Part shown: one piece after another, positions 1 through 5,681 of the stretch
How the letters are laid out: each line of letters starts with the position of its first letter
How positions within the stretch are numbered: position 1 is the first letter of the stretch
Source of the DNA: Xanthomonas cassavae CFBP 4642
Lineage (GTDB): Bacteria; Pseudomonadota; Gammaproteobacteria; Xanthomonadales; Xanthomonadaceae
Direction: 5' to 3'
DNA length: 7,760 bases
Assembly: GCF_000454545.1 (NCBI RefSeq)
Contig: NZ_CM002139.1
Location: forward strand, 3,116,870 to 3,124,629
Translations under genes and position numbers: made by a program
Notes under the pieces: generated by a model
Databases searched by the model: none
Seen by the model: only the letters and a program-made list of their open reading frames with translations
What the model was told of the DNA's origin: nothing

Positions 1-113
1 CGAAAACGTGCCGAAAACGGCAAAAAACCGGGGGTTTGAGCGCCCTCAGCGCGGCGGATGTGGCGTGTTTCGTTTTCCGGCTGCGTTGATCAGACCATCC
101 CTTGGGAGGGGAT
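1..113. other. Leader region upstream of the GH97 gene
   Basis: No complete gene is visible here. One plus-strand frame is open from base 1 to a TGA at 37-39 and could be the last twelve codons of an upstream gene, but it is too short to judge. The element GAAAACG occurs at 2-8 and 13-19, and its reverse complement CGTTTTC at 71-77, all A/T-rich islands in GC-rich DNA. I see no convincing -35/-10 pair and no copy of the TACGTA-centred operator found before the other two genes. The GH97 gene may therefore be transcribed from further upstream. Confidence 0.4.
104..111 (+). promoter_or_regulatory. Ribosome binding site of the GH97 gene
   Basis: The run GGGAGGGG ends two bases before ATG 114; its GGAGG core is four bases from that ATG. 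This site decides the start. An in-frame TTG at 102 would place the Shine-Dalgarno sequence inside the coding region, so ATG 114 is preferred. The ten bases TGGGAGGGGA (103-112) recur exactly before the TBDR start at 2499-2508. Confidence 0.75.
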
Positions 114-2195
114 ATGCCGCTGTCTTCATGTCGAGCACGCTCGACGCTGGGCGCGCGCTGGATCGCGCGCCAGCTGTTGCTCGCCTGCATCGCGAGCGTG
201 GCGCCCATGCTGCATGCCGAGGTCACCACGATCGAAGTCGCCTCGCCCGGCAAGATCCTGCAGGTGAGCCTGGAGCTGGATGGCGGCACGCCGTACTACC
301 GCGTGCAACGCCTGGGCCAGCCGGTGCTGCAGCGTTCAGGGCTGGGTTTCAATCTGCGCGATGGGCGCCTGGACCGCGGACTGGTGGTGCTGTCGCAGGC
401 ACGCCAGAGTCATGACGACACCTGGGAGCAGCCGTGGGGCGAGACCCGCCTGGTCCGCAACCACTACAACGAATTGCGTGTTCGCCTGGGTGAGCGTGAC
501 GGTGCGCAGCGCAGCTTCGAGGTGGTCTTCCGCGTCTACGACGACGGGCTGGGCCTGCGCTATCACTTTCCCGAACAAGCCGGCCTGCGCGAAGCGATCA
601 TCGACGACGAACTCACCGAATTTGCCATTGCCCCACACGCCGATGCATGGTGGATTCCAGCGGGCGAGCCGATCCATTACGAGTATCTCTACAACCGCAC
701 GCCACTGAATCAACTCGCCCTGGCGCACACGCCGCTCACGCTACGTACCGACAGCGGGCTACATATCGCGCTGCACGAAGCGGCGCTGGTGGATTATGCC
801 GGCATGTGGCTGCGCCGCACCGACGACCAGCGCCTGCGCGCGCAATTGTCGCCGGCGGCCGAAGGCTGGAAGGTCCGTCGCACCCTGCCCTTCGATACAC
901 CGTGGCGCACGCTGCAGATTGCCGATCAGGCCACCGGCCTGGTGGAATCGAACCTGATCCTCAACCTCAACGAGCCCAATGCGCTGGGCAATGTGGACTG
1001 GGTCAAGCCGTCCAAGTATGTCGGGGTGTGGTGGTCGATGCATCTCAACCAGCAGACCTGGGCCACCGGCCCCAAGCACGCGGCAACCACGGCCACAACC
1101 CGGCGCTACATCGATTTTGCCGCTGCGCACGGCTTTCGCGGCGTGCTGGTGGAAGGCTGGAATCCGGGCTGGGACGGCGAATGGTTCAGCAATGGCGGCA
1201 GCTTCGGCTTCACCAAACCTACGCCGGATTTCGATCTGCCCGCATTGAGCAAGTACGCCGCCGGCAAGGGCGTGCATCTGATCGGCCATCATGAGACGGG
1301 GTGCGCAGTGGACCATTACGAAGACCAGATCGCCGAAGCGATGGCCCTCTATGCACGTTTTGGCGTGGACTCGGTCAAGACCGGCTATGTCTGCGACGAC
1401 GGCCAGGTGGAGCGACGCAATCCGGGCGGCGGCGCGCCGCTGCGCGAGTGGCACGACGGCCAATGGATGGCACGCCACCACCTGCGTGTGGTGCGCGAGG
1501 CAGCGGAGCGGCATATCGCAGTCAACGCACATGAGCCGATCAAGGACACCGGCCTGCGCCGCACCTATCCCAACTGGATTTCGCGCGAAGGCGCGCGCGG
1601 CATGGAATACAACGCCTGGGGCCAGCCACCCAACCCGCCCGAGCATGAGGTCAATCTGGTGTTTACGCGACTATTGGCCGGGCCGATGGATTACACGCCG
1701 GGCATCGTGAGCCTGAAAGGTCGCAACGGCCAGGCGATTCCCAGCACGCTCGCCCGCCAGCTCGCGCTCTACGTAACGCTGTACAGCCCGATCCAGATGG
1801 CTGCCGACCTGCCCGAGCACTATTTGCAGCACCGCGATGCGTTCCGCTTCATCGAAGACGTGGCGGTGGACTGGGACCAGACCCGCGCGTTGAATGGCGA
1901 GGTGGGTGACTACGTCACCATCGCGCGCAAGGACCGGCACAGCCGCGAGTGGTTCCTGGGCAGCATCACCGACGAACACGGTCGTCTGCTGCAGGTGCCG
2001 CTGGGCTTCCTGGAGCCCGGCGTGCGCTATACCGCGCAGATCTATCGCGATGGCGATGGCGCCGACTATGTGAGCAACCCGTTCGCCTTCGTGCGCGAAG
2101 AGCGTCAGGTCAGCAGCAGCGATACCCTGGAGCTGCGGCTGGCACCGGGCGGCGGGCAGGCGATCCGCTTCGTGCCGATGGGTGGCGCACGTTGA
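114..2195 (+). CDS. susB: Exported GH97 alpha-glucosidase, SusB-type (inverting)
   Basis: A 693-residue glycoside hydrolase family 97 enzyme that hydrolyses alpha-glucosidic bonds at the non-reducing end of malto-oligosaccharides. The N-terminus is a signal peptide: an Arg-rich start, hydrophobic core LLLACIASVAPML, and likely cleavage after LHA (about residue 35). It should act in the periplasm. LLAC resembles a weak lipobox, so a lipoprotein is a minor alternative. Family layout is an N-terminal beta-supersandwich (about 36-280), a catalytic (beta/alpha)8 barrel (about 281-560) and a C-terminal beta-sandwich. Visible motifs are VEGWN (E347), HHET (E394), NAHE (E474) and REGARGMEY (E492, E498). 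Aligned by eye with Bacteroides SusB, these correspond to E391, E439, E508, E526 and E532. The 474/492/498 spacing equals SusB 508/526/532. Keeping the HHET and NAHE glutamates marks the inverting, calcium-dependent GH97a type rather than the retaining type. The start is ATG 114, set by its ribosome binding site. The TBDR gene follows after 315 bp. Confidence 0.93.
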   Translation: MPLSSCRARSTLGARWIARQLLLACIASVAPMLHAEVTTIEVASPGKILQVSLELDGGTPYYRVQRLGQPVLQRSGLGFNLRDGRLDRGLVVLSQARQSHDDTWEQPWGETRLVRNHYNELRVRLGERDGAQRSFEVVFRVYDDGLGLRYHFPEQAGLREAIIDDELTEFAIAPHADAWWIPAGEPIHYEYLYNRTPLNQLALAHTPLTLRTDSGLHIALHEAALVDYAGMWLRRTDDQRLRAQLSPAAEGWKVRRTLPFDTPWRTLQIADQATGLVESNLILNLNEPNALGNVDWVKPSKYVGVWWSMHLNQQTWATGPKHAATTATTRRYIDFAAAHGFRGVLVEGWNPGWDGEWFSNGGSFGFTKPTPDFDLPALSKYAAGKGVHLIGHHETGCAVDHYEDQIAEAMALYARFGVDSVKTGYVCDDGQVERRNPGGGAPLREWHDGQWMARHHLRVVREAAERHIAVNAHEPIKDTGLRRTYPNWISREGARGMEYNAWGQPPNPPEHEVNLVFTRLLAGPMDYTPGIVSLKGRNGQAIPSTLARQLALYVTLYSPIQMAADLPEHYLQHRDAFRFIEDVAVDWDQTRALNGEVGDYVTIARKDRHSREWFLGSITDEHGRLLQVPLGFLEPGVRYTAQIYRDGDGADYVSNPFAFVREERQVSSSDTLELRLAPGGGQAIRFVPMGGAR

Positions 2196-2334
2196 GCGAC
2201 ACCGTTGCGACGGCCCGCATGCAGGGCCACCGCCAACGATTGCATGCCGTCGCGGCACCGTGCCGCTGCGGAGGCGGCATTCCGGTCGCCCGGCAATCCG
2301 CAGCAGGCGACTTGGCATGACCGAAAGCCGTGCA
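2196..2334. other. Gap after the GH97 gene with small GC-rich hairpins
   Basis: No coding region is supported. Two stem-loops follow the GH97 stop: GGCCC/GGGCC around GCATGCA (2212-2228), and GCGGCA/TGCCGC with a three-base loop (2252-2266). Neither is followed by a T-run, so neither is a proper rho-independent terminator. They could slow polymerase or protect a 3' end, but that is a guess. An open frame runs through the gap into the TBDR, but it lacks its own ribosome binding site and has no export signal at its start. Confidence 0.35.
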
Positions 2335-2348
2335 TGGAATCGATTTCA
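2335..2348. promoter_or_regulatory. Operator-like palindrome A (TGGAATCGATTTCA) upstream of the TBDR
   Basis: A 14-bp inverted repeat with one mismatched pair, extending to 16 bp as ATGGAATCGATTTCAT. It has the TGN...CG...NCA layout with a central CG step that is typical of LacI-family operators. Its centre is exactly 30 bp (about three helical turns) upstream of palindrome B, and the two share outer bases but differ in the inner half-site (AAT against ATA). It may be a second, weaker site for the same repressor, or a site for a related one. The sequence is certain; the function is inferred. Confidence 0.45.
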
Positions 2349-2364
2349 TCGCCAACGTGGCGGT

Positions 2365-2378
2365 TGAATACGTATGCA
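2365..2378 (+). promoter_or_regulatory. Candidate LacI-family operator B upstream of the TBDR
   Basis: TGAATACGTATGCA is a 14-bp palindrome with one mismatched pair and a TACGTA core. It occurs again, identical and in the same orientation relative to its gene, before the GH13 gene (7389-7402). An exact 14-mer before two genes of one pathway, with the even length and central CG of LacI-family sites, makes this a good operator candidate. Its centre is about 139 bp before the TBDR start. The regulator is not in the window. A maltose- or alpha-glucoside-responsive LacI-type repressor would be the natural partner. Confidence 0.65.
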
Positions 2379-2499
2379 GCGGCCGTTTGCACGCAGGCGC
2401 GATGTCTACCATACGTTGCAGTCGCGACGCCTTGCATGACGCACGACGCAGCATCTCCAGGCATCCGCCGGACCAAAATTCGAAGAACAACATGTACCT

Positions 2500-2507
2500 G
2501 GGAGGGG
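2500..2507 (+). promoter_or_regulatory. Ribosome binding site of the TBDR
   Basis: GGGAGGGG precedes ATG 2511; its GGAGG core lies five bases from the start codon. It selects this ATG over upstream in-frame starts and places the signal peptide at the true N-terminus. The surrounding ten bases match the GH97 site exactly. Confidence 0.8.
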
Positions 2508-2510
2508 AAA

Positions 2511-5285
2511 ATGTTGAAGCACAAGCGCTCCGCGCTGAGTATCGCCCTGGCCGTTGCCATGGCACCGACGTTGGCAGCCGCGCAATCGGCAATGCCTGCG
2601 CAAACCACCACCACCGCACAGGCCGCGTCCGAGCCGGCCGCCGGCGAGGTCACCGAGCTGGACAAGGTCCAGGTCACCGGCCTGCGCCGCGCGATCGAAG
2701 GCGCCATTTCGGTCAAGCGTGATTCCACCTCGATCGTGGAAGCCATTTCCGCCGAAGACATCGGCCGCCTGCCGGACGTGAGCATCGCCGAATCGCTGGC
2801 ACGCCTGCCCGGCTTGGCTGCGCAGCGCGTGGCCGGCCGCGCGCAGGTGATCAGCGTGCGCGGCCTGTCGCCAGACTTCTCCACCACCCTGCTCAATGGC
2901 CGCGAAGTGGTCAGCACCGGCGACAACCGCAGCGTGGAATTCGACCAATATCCGTCCGAACTGGTCAGCGGCGTCACCGTCTACAAGACGCCCGATGCCG
3001 GCCTGGTCGGACAGGGCCTGTCGGGCACGGTGGACATGCAGACCGCACGCCCGCTCAGCTACAACGAGCGCGTGATTGCCATCGGCGGCCGCTACCAGCG
3101 CAATTCGCTGGGCAAGGCGGCCAATGTCGACCCCTATGGCAACCGCTTCAACGTCAGCTACATCGACCAGTTCGCCGACCGCACCATCGGCCTGACCATC
3201 GGCTACGCGCATACCGACATGCCGATCCAGGAAAACCAGGTGGGCTTGTACGAACCCTGGCAGACGGTCAACGCACAGCGCCAACGCCCGGGCGTTGCCG
3301 ACGGCGTGTATTTCTCCGATGGCATCAAGGCCTTGCGCCGCACCGGCAACCAGAAGCGCGACGGTGTCATGGCCACGCTGCAGTACCGCCCGTCCAACGC
3401 CTGGACCAGCACGCTCGACGCCTTCCACACCGAAGCCGAGCAGATCGATACCGCCAACCAGTTCGAGCTCAACCTGAGCAACTACAACGGTGGCTACACG
3501 CCGGGCCTGAACATCACCGATGTGCGGGTCAACGACAACGGCAGCTTCATCGGCGGCACCGCCAGTGGCGTCTATCCGCTGGTGCGCGGCATGTACAACA
3601 AGCGCGAAGACAAGATCGACGCCTTCGGCTGGAACAACGAAATTTCGGCCGGCGCCGTCAAGATCATCGCCGATCTGAACTACTCCAAGGCCACCCGCGA
3701 CGAGTTGAACCTGGAGAACAATCTCCAGCGCGCTCCCATGCCGCAGCTGGATACGGTGGGCGTGTCGGTCGTCGGCACTGGCTTCTCGCAGCTTGCGCCG
3801 GGCATGAATTATTCCAATCCGGACGAGCTGTTCCTCACCAACACCATCTACGGCTCCGGCTACGGCAAGGTGCCGCGCGTGGGAGACGTGCTGAAGGGCG
3901 CGCGCCTGCAGGCCAGCCTCCCCATGCCCGAAGCACTGAGCTGGTTTTCCGATCTGGACGTGGGCGTCAACTACGCCAATCGCGAAAAGCAGAAGACCCA
4001 GCCGGAAGGCAACATCACGCTGGGCGCACAGGGCGAAGCCACGGTGGCGGCGGACCTGCAATACGCCCCGGTCAATCTCGGCTTTGCCGGCCTCGGCTCC
4101 CTGCCTGCCTGGAATGTGCCGGCCACCGTGTCGCGCTACATGCTGTTCAACCCCAGCGACAACGCCTCGTTCCTGGTCTCCAAGGCCTGGACGGTCGAAG
4201 AAAAGATCACCACCGCATGGCTGCGCGCCAATATCAATACCGAATGGGGCGAAGTGGGCGTGCGCGGCAACATTGGCGTGCAACTGCAGAGTGCCGACCA
4301 GTCCTCGCAAGCCAATTACTGGGATGCCTCGCAGCCGGCCGGCAGCGAAGTGCGTCCCATCGACGATGGCAAGAAATATCGCGACTGGCTGCCCAGCCTG
4401 AATTTGGCGTTCCAGTTCCCGTACGAGCAGACGCTACGGTTTGCGATGGCCAAGCAGGTGGCGCGCCCGCGCGTGGACCAGCTCCGCGCCTCGCTGGAGT
4501 TCGGCGTGGACACCTCCACCGGCCGCCCCGGCGCCAGTGGCGGCAACCCCATGCTCGACCCGTGGCGTGCCAACGCCCTGGACATCTCCTATGAGAAGTA
4601 CTTCGCCGACCGCGCCTACGTGGCGGCGGCGTTCTTCTACAAGGATCTCAAGAGCTATATCTACACCCAGAGCCGCGACAACTACGATTTCTCGGCGCTG
4701 GTCGCCGGCTACGTGCCGCCGCCGGGCTCCGCACCGGTCCTGACCACCGGCACCTTCAGCGCACCGTTCAACGGCAAGGGCGGCACGCTGCGCGGCGTCG
4801 AACTCACCGCCTCGTTGCCGCTGGACCTGCTGTTCGCCCCGTTGGAAGGCTTTGGCATCCAGGCCAGCGCCACCTTCAACGACAGCGACGTCAAGATTCG
4901 CGACCCGGAAAGCGCCTCCAGCGTGGGCGATGGCGAAATCAGCCTGCCCGGCCTGTCCGAACGCGTCTACAACCTCACCGCCTACTACGAGCACAAGGGC
5001 TTCGAGGCACGCGTGAGCCAACGCCGCCGCTCGGACTTCATCGGCGAGATCGGCAACTTCAACGGCAACCGCACCTTGCGCTACGTAGTCGGCGAGAACA
5101 TCACCGACGCCCAGATCAGCTACAACTTCAGCGAAGGAAGCAGCCTGTCCGGCCTGACCCTGCTGCTGCAGGCCAGCAACCTCAGCAACTCGCCGTATCG
5201 CACCTATGCAGAGTCCAAGGATCGCCCGCTCGAATACATCGAATGGGGCCGCACCTTCGTGCTGGGCGCGAACTACAAGTTCTGA
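2511..5285 (+). CDS. TonB-dependent outer-membrane receptor for alpha-glucans (predicted)
   Basis: A 924-residue TonB-dependent receptor that uses TonB/ExbBD energy to import a ligand across the outer membrane. The signal peptide is residues 1-24 (MLKHKR start, hydrophobic core, cleavage after LAAA), followed by a Thr/Ala-rich spacer. The TonB-box-like segment LDKVQVTG is at 50-57. A plug domain follows to about 185, with the usual DIGRLPDVSIAESLARLPG stretch, VISVRGL, and a region near its end leading to GLSGTVDMQT. The rest is a 22-stranded beta-barrel by family, with many alternating aromatic and polar strands, ending in WGRTFVLGANYKF. The terminal Phe is the standard signal for BAM-dependent insertion. 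It belongs to the Xanthomonas/Caulobacter-type receptors (TIGR01782-like). The substrate is not readable from the sequence; maltose or maltodextrin is inferred from the two alpha-glucosidases beside it. No SusD-like partner is present. The palindromes upstream suggest LacI-type control. Start chosen by ribosome binding site and signal peptide. Confidence 0.92.
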   Translation: MLKHKRSALSIALAVAMAPTLAAAQSAMPAQTTTTAQAASEPAAGEVTELDKVQVTGLRRAIEGAISVKRDSTSIVEAISAEDIGRLPDVSIAESLARLPGLAAQRVAGRAQVISVRGLSPDFSTTLLNGREVVSTGDNRSVEFDQYPSELVSGVTVYKTPDAGLVGQGLSGTVDMQTARPLSYNERVIAIGGRYQRNSLGKAANVDPYGNRFNVSYIDQFADRTIGLTIGYAHTDMPIQENQVGLYEPWQTVNAQRQRPGVADGVYFSDGIKALRRTGNQKRDGVMATLQYRPSNAWTSTLDAFHTEAEQIDTANQFELNLSNYNGGYTPGLNITDVRVNDNGSFIGGTASGVYPLVRGMYNKREDKIDAFGWNNEISAGAVKIIADLNYSKATRDELNLENNLQRAPMPQLDTVGVSVVGTGFSQLAPGMNYSNPDELFLTNTIYGSGYGKVPRVGDVLKGARLQASLPMPEALSWFSDLDVGVNYANREKQKTQPEGNITLGAQGEATVAADLQYAPVNLGFAGLGSLPAWNVPATVSRYMLFNPSDNASFLVSKAWTVEEKITTAWLRANINTEWGEVGVRGNIGVQLQSADQSSQANYWDASQPAGSEVRPIDDGKKYRDWLPSLNLAFQFPYEQTLRFAMAKQVARPRVDQLRASLEFGVDTSTGRPGASGGNPMLDPWRANALDISYEKYFADRAYVAAAFFYKDLKSYIYTQSRDNYDFSALVAGYVPPPGSAPVLTTGTFSAPFNGKGGTLRGVELTASLPLDLLFAPLEGFGIQASATFNDSDVKIRDPESASSVGDGEISLPGLSERVYNLTAYYEHKGFEARVSQRRRSDFIGEIGNFNGNRTLRYVVGENITDAQISYNFSEGSSLSGLTLLLQASNLSNSPYRTYAESKDRPLEYIEWGRTFVLGANYKF

Positions 5286-5310
5286 TCTGCTGCAGCAACA
5301 AACAACGGCG

Positions 5311-5496
5311 CTATAGCCCCTCTCCCTCCGGGAGAAGGGTTGGGGTGAGGGTGCGGGGTTCAGGAAAACACAATTCGACGTTCCCATGCGCATCAGACGC
5401 CATGACACGCCAGCCAGCGCGTCGACTGACGATGTCGCGATCACACTCAGCGTCATCAGGCAGTGGCTCCTTCAGCTTGATCGGCCCGGCGCACAT
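5311..5496 (-). CDS. Doubtful small ORF, 61 codons, tail inside a repeat
   Basis: An open frame on the minus strand starts at ATG 5496 and stops at TAG 5311. An AGGAAA element lies about nine bases before the ATG. The middle of the product, including SRRAGWRVMASDAHGNVEL, has a mixed soluble-protein composition. The last fifteen or so residues (RTLTPTLLPEGEG) are simply the translation of the intergenic repeat at 5317-5357. Third-position GC is only moderate, well below the flanking genes. I do not recognise a family. It could be a small gene, a decayed gene fragment or chance. It lies downstream of the GH13 terminator, so it would need its own promoter. Confidence 0.22.
   Translation of the reverse strand: MCAGPIKLKEPLPDDAECDRDIVSRRAGWRVMASDAHGNVELCFPEPRTLTPTLLPEGEGL
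5317..5357. repeat. Intergenic hairpin repeat after the TBDR
   Basis: Thirty-one bases after the TBDR stop, CCCCTCTCCC and GGGAGAAGGG form a ten-pair stem with one C-A mismatch and a TCC loop (5317-5339). TTGGGGTGAGGG and a G-rich tail follow. This unit is a widespread intergenic repeat in Xanthomonas and other Proteobacteria (recognised from memory). There is no T-run, so it is not a textbook terminator, but its place just after the stop suggests it shapes or ends the TBDR mRNA. Confidence 0.7.
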
Positions 5497-5545
5497 GCAG
5501 TGCGGTTTCCTGCAACAGCACCCCCCATATGACGCATCTTGAGTC
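5358..5545. other. Rest of the convergent gap, no firm feature
   Basis: Between the repeat and the next hairpin I see only the doubtful small minus-strand ORF. There are no tRNA-like folds, tandem repeats or IS ends. Confidence 0.4.
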
Positions 5546-5574
5546 GCTTGCCGGGCACAGCGCCCGGCGCAAGC
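5546..5574. other. Strong GC-rich hairpin in the convergent gap
   Basis: GCTTGCCGGGC pairs with GCCCGG and CAAGC (11 pairs, a two-base CG bulge, loop ACAGC). No T-run follows on either strand. It may be a REP-like element, or may block read-through between the converging TBDR and GH13 transcripts. The structure is visible; the role is a guess. Confidence 0.4.
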
Positions 5575-5603
5575 ACTGATGATTGGTAGCTGACACCGTA
5601 TAC

Positions 5604-5638
5604 AAAAAAGGCGAGGCATCCCGATGGAATGCCTCACC
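5604..5638 (-). terminator. Rho-independent terminator of the GH13 gene
   Basis: On the minus strand, GGTGAGGCAT...ATGCCTCGCC forms a stem with a seven-pair perfect core (GAGGCAT/ATGCCTC), further G-C pairs either side of two C-A mismatches, and a three-base loop. Six Ts follow at once (AAAAAA at 5604-5609 on the plus strand). It starts 43 bases after the GH13 stop. The T-run is on one side only, so it is not obviously bidirectional. Confidence 0.88.
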
Positions 5639-5681
5639 TGTCTCACTCGATCACAGCATACCCGCCTGCGAAACGGTGCTA

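Noticed and set aside
25..37. AAACC/GGTTT inverted repeat as a terminator
   Set aside because: The stem has five pairs, is partly A-T, and has no following T-run.
1..39. Tail of an upstream gene ending at TGA 37-39
   Set aside because: Only twelve codons are visible and other frames are equally open, so no gene can be supported.
102..113. TTG start four codons before the GH97 ATG
   Set aside because: The Shine-Dalgarno sequence would lie within the coding region; ATG 114 fits it.
2387..2415. Possible -35/-10 pair TTGCAC / CATACG before the TBDR
   Set aside because: Each box matches the consensus at only about half its positions, too weak to call in this base composition, although its place just after operator B is suggestive.
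2407..2421. Third operator-like copy ATACGTTGCAG
   Set aside because: It resembles half of operator B with one base deleted, but the palindrome is lost and only six of 14 positions match when centred on CG.
2205..2510. In-frame N-terminal extension of the TBDR frame by 102 codons
   Set aside because: It has no ribosome binding site and would bury the signal peptide internally. ATG 2511 has a strong site and a textbook signal peptide.
2406..4310. Long 634-codon minus-strand open frame opposite the TBDR gene
   Set aside because: It is a shadow of the GC-rich TBDR gene: low-complexity Ala/Gly/Val/His composition, no family likeness and no ribosome binding site.
4434..5456. Minus-strand 340-codon open frame across the TBDR 3' end
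   Set aside because: It is a shadow frame with Ala/Val/Gly-rich low-complexity composition and no recognisable domain.
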